The notes beneath the pieces were generated by a model. The model ran no database searches. It saw only the letters and a program-made list of their open reading frames with translations, and was not told the DNA's origin. Below are positions 8,466 to 16,054 of a DNA stretch of 64,000 nucleotides, piece by piece; within the stretch, counting starts at the first letter, position 1, and the number at the start of each line of letters is the position of its first letter. The translations under genes and the position numbers were made by a program. Origin of the DNA: Lachnospiraceae bacterium (lineage in GTDB: Bacteria; Bacillota; Clostridia; Oscillospirales; Ruminococcaceae); NCBI GenBank assembly GCA_023664705.1, contig JAMPFE010000002.1, positions 90,206 through 154,205 of the forward strand, read 5' to 3'.

Positions 8466-9644
8466 ATGGAACACACACAAGAACTTCAGCGCTGGCGGCT
8501 AATCCTCGGCAGGGAGAGCGCCGAGCGCCTTTCGGGAATGAAAATGCCACCTCTCTCCGAGGAGCAAGACCTTATGGACAAGGCGCTTGCGGCGATATAC
8601 AACAAAAGCGATAACGGCGGCTTTGGAGACAATCAGGGTTCCGGTCACGGACCCTCCAATCCGCAAATATCGCGGTGGCTGGGCGACGTGCGCACGCTGT
8701 TCGACAAGGACTTGGTCAAGATAATCCAAAGCGACGCCGTGAACCGCTGCGGGCTCAAGCAGCTCATCTTCGAGCCCGAGCTGCTGGAAAACACCGAGCC
8801 CGACGTCAGCCTCGCCTCGACGATACTCACGCTGAAAGAAATGATACCAAAGCGCTCCAAGGACAGCGTCCGCGCGTTTATCCGCAAGATCGTCGAGGAG
8901 ATAAACCGCCTGCTGGAGCAGGATATACGCCGCGCGGTCACGGCAGCCGTCAACAAGCGCGCCCATTCGCCGATACCGTCCGCGGCGGCGCTGGACTACA
9001 AAATGACGATAAGCCGCAATTTAAAGCACTGGTCGCCCGAGCTGAAAACGATAATCCCCGAACACTTCTATTTCTTCGAACGCGCCGCAATGACGGAAGC
9101 CAACAAGTGGACCGTCATTCTCGACATCGACCAGAGCGGTTCTATGGGGGAATCCGTGATTTATTCGTCGGTAGTGAGCTGCATTCTCGCGAGCATGAGC
9201 GCCCTCAAAACGCGCATTGTCGCGTTTGACACGAGCATTGTCGACCTCACCGAGAAAAGCGACGACCCCGTTGACCTGCTGTACGGCTTTCAGCTCGGCG
9301 GCGGGACGGACATCGACAAGTCGGTCGTGTACTGCCAACAGTTCATCGAGAACCCGAAAAAGACACTGTTCTTCCTCATCTCCGATTTAATGGAGGGCGG
9401 CAACCGCGCGGCGTTCGTCCGCAGAATGGAGGAAATGAAGTCCTCGGGCGTGACGGTCGTGTGTCTGCTGGCGCTTGCCGACAAGGGCAAGCCGTACTGC
9501 GACGAGCAAATGGCGCAAAAGCTCTCGGGGTTCGGGATACCCTGCTTCGCGTGCAGCCCGCAAAGGCTCCCCGAGCTGTTGGAGCGCGTGCTAAAGGGGC
9601 AGGACCTCGGCGGGTTCGAAAAACAGTTGACAGTTGACAGTTGA
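8466..9644 (+). CDS. VWA domain protein with complete MIDAS (YehP-like)
   Basis: 392 residues from the ATG at 8466, which has AAAGGAG 6 bp upstream; an in-frame upstream extension runs into the repeat and is rejected. The C-terminal half is a von Willebrand A domain with a full metal-ion-dependent adhesion site: DQSGS at 222-226, the GGGTDID loop carrying the Thr, and LISDLMEGG carrying the Asp. The N-terminal half is helical. VWA proteins of this type partner with MoxR ATPases. The last six residues, QLTVDS, are encoded by the family A repeat that overlaps the stop, so the native C-terminus may have been replaced. It is separated from DUF5682 by 274 bp of repeat and may be transcribed less efficiently than the genes before it. 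Confidence 0.9.
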   Translation: MEHTQELQRWRLILGRESAERLSGMKMPPLSEEQDLMDKALAAIYNKSDNGGFGDNQGSGHGPSNPQISRWLGDVRTLFDKDLVKIIQSDAVNRCGLKQLIFEPELLENTEPDVSLASTILTLKEMIPKRSKDSVRAFIRKIVEEINRLLEQDIRRAVTAAVNKRAHSPIPSAAALDYKMTISRNLKHWSPELKTIIPEHFYFFERAAMTEANKWTVILDIDQSGSMGESVIYSSVVSCILASMSALKTRIVAFDTSIVDLTEKSDDPVDLLYGFQLGGGTDIDKSVVYCQQFIENPKKTLFFLISDLMEGGNRAAFVRRMEEMKSSGVTVVCLLALADKGKPYCDEQMAQKLSGFGIPCFACSPQRLPELLERVLKGQDLGGFEKQLTVDS

Positions 9645-9746
9645 CAGTGTACAGTTATGGTGCGCCGCTTTGCGGCGCAATATTTTAAAATCGCCGCCGC
9701 AGGCGGCGTTCCGAAACTGTCAACTGTCCACTGTACACTGTCAACT
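9624..9746. repeat. Family A palindromic repeat, copy 1
   Basis: The left arm (9624-9656) is built of TTGACAGT units and the right arm (9714-9746) is its near inverse. Two GC hairpins lie between them, TGCGCCGC/GCGGCGCA and CGCCGCC/GGCGGCG. The whole is a MITE- or REP-like palindrome without a coding sequence. Its left arm contains the stop codon of the VWA gene. A second copy is at 15878-16046. Confidence 0.85.
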
Positions 9747-9754
9747 TTTTATAC

Positions 9755-11728
9755 TTACGCCCTGAAATTGTCGAGCATCTTTTTGAGCTCCGAGGCTTGG
9801 ACGTTCAGCTCGTGGGACGCCGCCGCACATTCCTCGGCGTTTGCGGAGGAGGAATTTACAAGCTCGGAAACGCTGCTTATCTTTTCGTTTACGCCGTCGA
9901 CGCAAATTCTCTGCTCGTGGGACTCGCCGTTAATTTCAACGATGATGTTATCTATCTCGCGGGTGCACTCCACGATGTCGCCAAGCGACGCGGACGTGTA
10001 TTCCGCTATCTTCTTGCCGCGTTTTACGGCAGCCACCGACTGCTCGATGAGCTTTGCCGTCTCGTCGGAAGCCTCGGCGCTCTTTCCCGCGAGGTTCCTT
10101 ACCTCGTCGGCAACCACCGCGAAGCCCTTGCCGCGCTCTCCCGCTCTCGCGGCCTCGATGGACGCGTTGAGCGCGAGTATATTCGTCTGGAACGCTATAT
10201 CCTCGATAGCGCCTATGATGTTCTGGATCTTGCTAGAAGCATCGGATATCTCGGTCATCGCCTCGAGGAGCTGCCCCATTCTCTCGCTGCCGTCCTCGAC
10301 GGCGCTCGCCGCCTTGTGAGCGGTATTTTTCGCGCTGTCCGTGCGGGAGACGTTGTTGTCTATCTTGTCCGAAAGGAAGTTCATTCCCGAGGCTATATCG
10401 GAAATAAGCTCGTTTTGCCGAGATACAGCCTCCGAAAGATGCCCCGACTCCGCGGACACGCCCTCCGCGCCGCTGAATACCGCCGCCGAGGTGTTTTCGA
10501 TGCCGTTGAAAACGGCGTTCAGCGAAGCGGAAATTTTATCCAGCGAAACCTTTATCAGCGTGTAATCGCCCATATATTCCACGGACGACCTTGCCGAAAA
10601 ATCGCCGTTGGAAATGGCTTCCAGCCGCCTCTCGATGTCGTCTATGTACATTTTTACGGTGCGGTTGTTGAATTCGATAGCGCGGCAGACGCTGCCTATC
10701 TCGTCCTTGTAGGCGTAATCGAAGGCTACGTCAAGCCGTCCGTCGGCAACGCGCTTTGAATTTTCGGCGATGTCCTTCATCGGCGCGAACATCTTTTTCA
10801 GCAGCAGCGCAATGCACGCGGAGATAAGACCGTTGAAAACGAACGCCATAAGCAGCATAGTAACTATCAGCTTGACGGTCGGGGCGTTGAATTCCCTGCT
10901 GTTGAGCAGATAGCCGAGCTTCCAGCCCGTCGCCGGGACGGTCTGCTCGCAGTACCGCACGCTTTGCCCGTCGTAGTCGGTAAAGCTTACGAATCCGCCC
11001 TCGGCGGGCTGCGAAAAGCCCTTCACCGTTTCGGAAAATTCCTTCATCACGTCGTTTCCGTTCGCGTCGACAACGGGGAGAAAAGTCTCGTTTTTGTGGC
11101 AGACTATTCTCCCGTCGGCGGTGAGCAGCGCCGCGTAGCCGTTTTCGTCCGCCTTTACGCAGTTTACCACTTCGCCGAGGTAGTCTATGAAAATATCCGC
11201 TCCGAGAACGCCGACAGTCCGACCGTTTTCCCGAACGCAAACGGCGCAGGTGATGACCTGCCTGTTGGTCTGAACGTCGGTGTACGGCTCGGTGACGATA
11301 GGCTCCTCGGAATTTATCGCCGCCTTGTACCAGCTCCTCGAGGTGGGGTCGTAGCCCGCGTCGGGCTCGTAGCCGCTGCCGAAAATTATCGACTTGTCCT
11401 CGGCGAAGCCCATATACGTTTCGTAGATGTCGCCGTCGCGTGTTGTGCAGTCCGCCAGAAACGCGCGGCAAGCCCCGCGGTCGCCCGCGTAGTTCCCCGT
11501 AAGCACGTCGCGCCCCATAAACCCGACGAGCGCCTGCTTGTTCGCAAGCCAGCCGTCGAGAGTGGCAACGCCGCCCTCGACAGCCGCCGCGGCGCCGTTC
11601 TTCGCCTGTATCTGATATTCTCTGCCGACGATAACGCAGGTTATCGCGGTCATGACGAAAAACATTATCACGACCAGCATACTTGTGCAAAAAAGAATTT
11701 TCCACTGCAGGGATTTGGTTTTTTTCAT
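9755..11728 (-). CDS. Methyl-accepting chemotaxis protein (Cache sensor, HAMP, MCP signalling)
   Basis: 657 residues. Transmembrane helix 1 is at about 10-32, followed by an extracellular double-Cache-type sensor to about 285 (motifs TSRSWYKAAI and VLGADIFIDYLGEVV). Transmembrane helix 2, a HAMP linker (APMKDIAENSKRVADGRLDV) and the cytoplasmic coiled coil follow. The hairpin tip, at about 505-550, reads DIAFQTNILALNASIEAARA ... GKGFAVVADEVRNLA. The protein would control CheA in response to a small ligand. No other che or flagellar gene is in the window. The promoter region carries two direct repeats that suggest control by the neighbouring LytTR regulator. Confidence 0.95.
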   Translation of the reverse strand: MKKTKSLQWKILFCTSMLVVIMFFVMTAITCVIVGREYQIQAKNGAAAAVEGGVATLDGWLANKQALVGFMGRDVLTGNYAGDRGACRAFLADCTTRDGDIYETYMGFAEDKSIIFGSGYEPDAGYDPTSRSWYKAAINSEEPIVTEPYTDVQTNRQVITCAVCVRENGRTVGVLGADIFIDYLGEVVNCVKADENGYAALLTADGRIVCHKNETFLPVVDANGNDVMKEFSETVKGFSQPAEGGFVSFTDYDGQSVRYCEQTVPATGWKLGYLLNSREFNAPTVKLIVTMLLMAFVFNGLISACIALLLKKMFAPMKDIAENSKRVADGRLDVAFDYAYKDEIGSVCRAIEFNNRTVKMYIDDIERRLEAISNGDFSARSSVEYMGDYTLIKVSLDKISASLNAVFNGIENTSAAVFSGAEGVSAESGHLSEAVSRQNELISDIASGMNFLSDKIDNNVSRTDSAKNTAHKAASAVEDGSERMGQLLEAMTEISDASSKIQNIIGAIEDIAFQTNILALNASIEAARAGERGKGFAVVADEVRNLAGKSAEASDETAKLIEQSVAAVKRGKKIAEYTSASLGDIVECTREIDNIIVEINGESHEQRICVDGVNEKISSVSELVNSSSANAEECAAASHELNVQASELKKMLDNFRA

Positions 11729-11782
11729 TTTATTTCACCTTTCTTTTATTTTCTTGAAAAAATAACAAAATGCGCTGTTTTT

Positions 11783-11848
11783 ATTGTATATAATTTTGGG
11801 TGAAAAATCAATGCGCCCTGCGTGAAAAGCACTGTTTTTTGCGTGAAA
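11783..11848 (-). promoter_or_regulatory. Chemoreceptor promoter with LytTR-like direct-repeat operator
   Basis: On the minus strand, TTGATT (11811-11806) and TACAAT (11788-11783) are separated by 17 bp. Two copies of TTTCACGC (minus strand, ending at 11841 and 11820) are exactly 21 bp apart, and the nearer one ends 8 bp before the -35. Direct repeats two helical turns apart next to the -35 are the usual layout for activation by LytTR response regulators. Confidence 0.6.
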
Positions 11849-11858
11849 CGACATTTGT

Positions 11859-12578
11859 TCACTTAAAAAAGCAGCTCGAGAACATCTCCCGTACCGCCGT
11901 GAACTGCCGCCTCGGAATGGGAATGCGGCGGTTCCCGAGCATGATAAGGTCGTAGCGCGTGAGTCCCATGGCGTGATCGAGGTTCACGATATACGCGCGG
12001 TGCGGCATACAGAAATTTTTGTACCCGCATACCTTCTCGAAGAGCTCCGAAAGCGTCTCGGGGGTCTCGACGGCGCTGCCGTCGGACATCGTGATGACGC
12101 GCACGTGGTTGAAGCTCTCAATCATCACAAGCCCGCGAAGCGTTATCCGCCGCAGCCCGTCCTTTGTTTTGACGGTGACAGCCGCGCTTTGCCCGCGCTC
12201 TATCTCACGTATGCCGCGGAGCAGCTCCTTGTCGAAATCGGGCTTGCTTACGGGCTTTATGAGATACCCCGACGCGTGCACGGAAAACGCGTCCACGGCG
12301 TACTCGCGCGAGACCGTAAGAAATATTATCTCCGCGCGCTCGCCGCGGCTGCGTATCCTCTCGGCGAGCTGTATTCCCGAAACGTCGGGCATCACCACGT
12401 CGAGGATATACAGGTCAAAGCCGCCGCTGCTTTCGATACGCTCCAACAGCTCCGACGAGGACGTGAACGCGCTCAGCCGCAGCGAGAACTCGGAATGCTC
12501 GGCGGCAAACCCCTCGGCAAGCGCCCCGAGCGCCGAAATATCCTCGGCGCTGTCGTCGCACAACGCTATCTCTATCAT
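11859..12578 (-). CDS. LytTR family response regulator
   Basis: 239 residues. The receiver domain spans 1-120, with acidic residues CDD at 7-9, the phospho-acceptor Asp60 (YILDVVMP) and a conserved Lys in YLIKPVS. The LytTR DNA-binding domain is at about 135-235 (LVMIESFNHVRVITMSDGS, FCMPHRAYIVNLDHAM). It would be phosphorylated by the kinase encoded 3 bp upstream and bind direct repeats with about 21-bp spacing. Such sites are seen at 11820-11848, before the chemoreceptor gene, and at 14816-14843, before the kinase gene. Confidence 0.95.
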   Translation of the reverse strand: MIEIALCDDSAEDISALGALAEGFAAEHSEFSLRLSAFTSSSELLERIESSGGFDLYILDVVMPDVSGIQLAERIRSRGERAEIIFLTVSREYAVDAFSVHASGYLIKPVSKPDFDKELLRGIREIERGQSAAVTVKTKDGLRRITLRGLVMIESFNHVRVITMSDGSAVETPETLSELFEKVCGYKNFCMPHRAYIVNLDHAMGLTRYDLIMLGNRRIPIPRRQFTAVREMFSSCFFK

Positions 12579-12581
12579 AAG

Positions 12582-14618
12582 TCACCTCGCCGTCTCTTCA
12601 AGAAGATTTTTCGGGATAATAAACTCGGGGCTGCCCATAAAGCCCGGGGCTACCTCGTATTCGTCGAAAACGATAACGAGCCTGTCAAACCCGTCGATAT
12701 AGAAATCCGCATCCTCGCTTATTGCCGTGAAAGCGTCGTCGCCCTCGACAAAAAACCTGCCATCCTCATGTTCGTTTTTGTACCTCATCTGTTCGAGAAT
12801 TTCCGCGCTTAAAACGCTTACGTAATCAACGCCCTCCCCGAACATATCCGCAAGCTCAAGAACCCTTCCCGCGCCCTTGTCGAAGTTTATCCAGCGGCTG
12901 TAGTCCAGCGAGCCGCCCGCGTTTATCGTCACATTGAACCGCGCGATAAAATATTTCTCGTCGTCGCGGATAACCGTGTAGCGCATATCCTCGGCGACGT
13001 AGCCGTTATAGCGGCGGTTGAAGTACCACAAAAACCTTTCCTTTGCCTCGTCGGCGCAGCTCTTTACCGCGCTGTTGAGCTCGTCCGAGCCCTCCCCGTC
13101 AAACTCGGGAGCCTCGGCGCTTACCGAGTTGCTGCCCCAACCGAGGTTCAAGCTCCTTATCGTGCGGATATTCACCGAAAGCAGCGAGGACGCCGCCTCC
13201 GCCGCCGACGGCGCTATATTCAGCACGAGCAGCGTTCCCAACCCGAGCCCCAGCAGCGAGGAGACCGCGCGCTTGGGAACGCTCCCGTTTCTCGAGCTCA
13301 CGGCTTGGGGAGCGCTTTCTTCACAAAACAGCGCAGCGCGGAACACAAATTCCCCGTTTTCGACCTTGCAGCGCAGAAAGCCGTTGTATTTCTCGGCAAC
13401 GCGGTTCACGGAGCGGAGCCCTATGCCGTGCTCCTCGGAGCGCCCGTCAACGGCTGGCAGACCGTTTTCGTCGAACTCGGGCGCGTCGGCGCAGGGATTT
13501 TTCACCGCAACGAACAGCCTGCGGTTGTCGGCGCACTCCGCGGAGATATTTATGTAACGCTCCCCCTCGGGAAGCTTGGCGCAGGCGTTTATCGCGTTCT
13601 CCACGGCGTTCGCGAGCACTATGCAAACGTCGCCCGCCTCAAACGGCAGCTTCGCGGGGAGCGCTATGCTCTGCAGTATTTTGCAGCCCGCTTTTTCCGC
13701 GCGGGCGAAATATTCCGAAAGCACGGCGTTCAGCTCGGGATTTTTGCAGCAGCCCGCGCTCTCGACCTCCCCGAGAGACTCGTTTATTTTGCCCGCGTAT
13801 TCGGCTATCCTGCCGCAGTCGCCCTGCCTCGCCAGACCCTCTATGACCGCCAGATGATGCCGCATATCGTGGCGGTATTCGCGCCCCGTCTCCATTTTTC
13901 GGGCAAGCCTTTCATAGCCGCGCCGCTGTATCTCCATATGCTCGGACATTTCCCTTTCGGCGCGCTTTGCGCGGATAAGCTCCGCGGTCGAGCCGAGCAG
14001 TTTCGCGATGATAAGGAATACCGAAAACGCCGTCAGCGTCGTAAAGAAAAGCACCGTCGCGTCGGTCGTGCTGTTCAGAAACCAGAGCATCGTCAGAAAC
14101 ACCATTGCCGTCGGCACGGACAGCAGCAGCCCGTTTCGGCGGTTTTCGACAACGCAGAAGCGGAACGGCTTACCGATAAACCGAAACGCGATAAACACGA
14201 GCGCTGCCGCCGCGAGGAGGACAACGGCGTTCACCGCCGCGGCTTTCGCGGCGCCGCGCCCGACGCCTGTGCCGACGGGCAGGCTAAGCGTCTTATGGAG
14301 CGACCTCAGCACCAACACGCCGAGCGTCCCGACGGAGCAGACCGCCGCCGTCTCGAATACGCCGCAGTCCGACAGGAAATACAGCAGCGCCGAAAACGGC
14401 AGATACGCCGTCAGCGGCAGCAGCGTCAGCATAAGGGTCTCCTCCCCCGCCGGCATGACGACCGCCTGCACCGCAGCGATAACGGCTGCCGCCGCGCAGA
14501 ACGCAAGCACGGTCGCGCGCCTGCCGAACCTCGGCTTGAAAAGCGCCGCGCATATCAAAATATAGGTCAAAAAAACGACCGTTTCCGTAAACACGGTTCC
14601 CGCAATAAAGCTCAACAC
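12582..14618 (-). CDS. GHKL sensor histidine kinase fused to C-terminal RsiV-like (DUF3298) ectodomain
   Basis: 678 residues if started at the GTG at 14618, which has AAGGAG 6 bp upstream; longer upstream ATG starts lack a site and cross the promoter. The N-terminal ~190 residues are six or so membrane helices. The dimerisation histidine is in YRHDMRHHLAVIEG at about 250, followed by a GHKL ATPase domain (VLANAVENAINACAKL, GIGLRSVNRVAEKYNG). A further membrane helix lies at about 455 (LLGLGLGTLLVLNIAP). The final 200 residues end in FYIDGFDRLVIVFDEYEV APGFMG, as in the C-terminal DUF3298 domain of RsiV, which binds lysozyme. The last domain should face outside. Kinases of the AgrC/LytS type normally end with the ATPase domain, so this is an uncommon fusion. 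Confidence 0.88.
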   Translation of the reverse strand: MLSFIAGTVFTETVVFLTYILICAALFKPRFGRRATVLAFCAAAAVIAAVQAVVMPAGEETLMLTLLPLTAYLPFSALLYFLSDCGVFETAAVCSVGTLGVLVLRSLHKTLSLPVGTGVGRGAAKAAAVNAVVLLAAAALVFIAFRFIGKPFRFCVVENRRNGLLLSVPTAMVFLTMLWFLNSTTDATVLFFTTLTAFSVFLIIAKLLGSTAELIRAKRAEREMSEHMEIQRRGYERLARKMETGREYRHDMRHHLAVIEGLARQGDCGRIAEYAGKINESLGEVESAGCCKNPELNAVLSEYFARAEKAGCKILQSIALPAKLPFEAGDVCIVLANAVENAINACAKLPEGERYINISAECADNRRLFVAVKNPCADAPEFDENGLPAVDGRSEEHGIGLRSVNRVAEKYNGFLRCKVENGEFVFRAALFCEESAPQAVSSRNGSVPKRAVSSLLGLGLGTLLVLNIAPSAAEAASSLLSVNIRTIRSLNLGWGSNSVSAEAPEFDGEGSDELNSAVKSCADEAKERFLWYFNRRYNGYVAEDMRYTVIRDDEKYFIARFNVTINAGGSLDYSRWINFDKGAGRVLELADMFGEGVDYVSVLSAEILEQMRYKNEHEDGRFFVEGDDAFTAISEDADFYIDGFDRLVIVFDEYEVAPGFMGSPEFIIPKNLLEETAR

Positions 14619-14652
14619 AAAATACTCCTTCCGCTTATAATATCCCATTTTA

Positions 14653-14681
14653 ATTATAAGAAAAAAATCGAAGCCTGTCAA
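14653..14681 (-). promoter_or_regulatory. Promoter of the kinase-regulator operon
   Basis: On the minus strand, TTGACA (14681-14676), a 17-bp spacer and TATAAT (14658-14653) lie 35 bp before the GTG start of the kinase. It is a consensus sigma-A promoter. Confidence 0.75.
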
Positions 14682-14707
14682 GCCCCCGTAAAACTTTGGC
14701 AGCGCCG

Positions 14708-14843
14708 CGTTTTGACCATTCACGAAGGCGTGCCGCCTTGGGCAGTCCCAATAATTTGTCCCCCGGAGTTAAGGGACGGATTTCTGTAAGGATATAATGT
14801 TGACCGTTTTGACCATTCACGCCGAAAATCATGCTTTTCACGC
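14708..14843. promoter_or_regulatory. Possible LytTR binding region upstream of the kinase operon
   Basis: The 17-mer CGTTTTGACCATTCACG occurs twice as a perfect direct repeat (14708-14724 and 14805-14821). The second copy starts a pair of TTCACGC half-sites (14816-14822 and 14837-14843) exactly 21 bp apart. The same half-site and spacing occur before the chemoreceptor gene. Here the sites read on the plus strand and are 130-160 bp above the kinase promoter, so their role is less clear. Confidence 0.45.
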
Positions 14844-14852
14844 AAAACGAAC

Positions 14853-14872
14853 GCCCCCGAAAGCTCGGGGGC
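14853..14872 (-). terminator. Intrinsic terminator after the S1-domain gene
   Basis: GCCCCCGA/TCGGGGGC hairpin with a short loop, 11 bp after the minus-strand stop of the S1 gene and followed on that strand by a T-rich stretch. Confidence 0.75.
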
Positions 14873-14882
14873 ATAAGGTATA

Positions 14883-15809
14883 TTATTCCGAAAAAACCGT
14901 CTCTATCAGCTTTGCCGACGACGGGCAGGAGTACGTCCACCTGTCGATGTGCCCCGAGGTTATGAAGTAGTTCAGCTCGTTTCCTTGGTAGGCGCTGTCA
15001 AAGGCATTGACGATGATAAGCTTTATCTTCATCTTTTCGGGGATTATCGCCTTTATGTAGACGCTCGCGTGCTGATTTACGGCAATATTGCCGCGCGGCT
15101 CCGCAAGCCCCGCGAGGTTCGGCGCAAGCTCTATGAACACGCCGTAATCCTCCACAGAACGGACAATGCCCGTAACGGTCTCGCCCTGCTCGAACGCCGC
15201 CGCGTTCTCCTCCCACGTGCCCAGCAGCTCCTTGTGGGAAAGGCACACCCTGCCCCCGTCGAACGACTTGACCACCGCGCGGATATCCTGCCCCACATAA
15301 AACCTATCGGAAGGGTGGGAAATACGCGACACGGAGATCAGGTCTATCGGTATCAGCGAGGGTATCCCGCAGCCTATGTCCACAAAGCAGCCGAACTGCT
15401 CGAGATGCGTCACTCTCGCGGGAATAACGTCCCCCGCCGAAAGAGTTTTTATATAGCGCTCGCTGCACATCGTCTGCGCCTCTCTGCGCGATAAAACGGC
15501 GCACATGCCCCCTCTTTCGCCGCACTTGAAATCCTTTACCACAAAGCAAACGGGCTTGTTTACGCGCGAAATAAGCGCAATATCCTTTGTCGTGCCGTCG
15601 GCAATGCCTATCGCGCCCTCCTCCCGCGGTATTATCCCTTTCATGCAGCCAAGGTCGATCACGAGGTCGTGACGGCTGTCGCAGATTATGCAGGGCGCCT
15701 CGATTATCCTGCGGCTCTCCTTGCATTCCGAAAGCGCCGCGAAAGAACTCAGACAGCTGTCGTTTTCAGCCGTTCCGAATAAAAAGCCCTCAGGCAGATA
15801 CTCTGTCAT
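14883..15809 (-). CDS. S1 RNA-binding domain protein
   Basis: 308 residues. At least two clear S1 beta-barrels are seen: about 130-205 (GDVIPARVTHLEQFGCFVDI ... GRVCLSHKELLGTW) and about 213-275 (GETVTGIVRSVEDYGVFIEL). A degenerate one lies at about 38-75. It resembles the compact ribosomal protein S1-like proteins of Clostridia, which bind RNA and may aid translation initiation or RNA turnover. In B. subtilis a small S1 protein, YabR, follows divIC. Here this longer S1 protein lies in the same direction beyond divIC and cls, which may reflect the same ancestral neighbourhood. Family A repeat copy 2 lies just upstream. Confidence 0.85.
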   Translation of the reverse strand: MTEYLPEGFLFGTAENDSCLSSFAALSECKESRRIIEAPCIICDSRHDLVIDLGCMKGIIPREEGAIGIADGTTKDIALISRVNKPVCFVVKDFKCGERGGMCAVLSRREAQTMCSERYIKTLSAGDVIPARVTHLEQFGCFVDIGCGIPSLIPIDLISVSRISHPSDRFYVGQDIRAVVKSFDGGRVCLSHKELLGTWEENAAAFEQGETVTGIVRSVEDYGVFIELAPNLAGLAEPRGNIAVNQHASVYIKAIIPEKMKIKLIIVNAFDSAYQGNELNYFITSGHIDRWTYSCPSSAKLIETVFSE

Positions 15810-15877
15810 TTTTTACCTCCAACAACGATATTGTTTTCGGTAAATTATATGAGAGCTTTTTCGATAATATGACAATA

Positions 15878-16046
15878 CAGTTGACAGTTGACAGTTGACA
15901 ATGTACAGTTGACAGTTAAGGAAGAACTGCGAACGGTCACATTTGTAGCGGTGCGGACAACGAGCGCTTTGCCGAAACGCTACAAACGTGACCCGTCCGC
16001 AGCCGAACCTTAACTGTCAACTTTCAACTGTACACTGTCAACTGTA
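15878..16046. repeat. Family A palindromic repeat, copy 2
   Basis: Outer arms of TTGACAGT units and the perfect inner arm pair GTTGACAGTTAAGG/CCTTAACTGTCAAC enclose a 16-bp stem with one mismatch (GGTCACATTTGTAGCG against CGCTACAAACGTGACC). The arms match copy 1 at 9624 but the core differs, so arms rather than core define the family. It fills the gap between the S1 and cls genes. Confidence 0.85.
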
Positions 16047-16054
16047 CATTTCCG

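Noticed and set aside
14725..14790. GTCCC-N10-GGGAC dyad between the two 17-bp repeats before the kinase operon
   Set aside because: The stem is only 5 bp with a long loop and has no T-run; it is probably chance.
15587..15898. Plus-strand open frame ending in IQLTVDS
   Set aside because: It is antisense to the S1 gene and ends within the family A repeat; it only illustrates that the repeat arm encodes QLTVDS followed by a stop.
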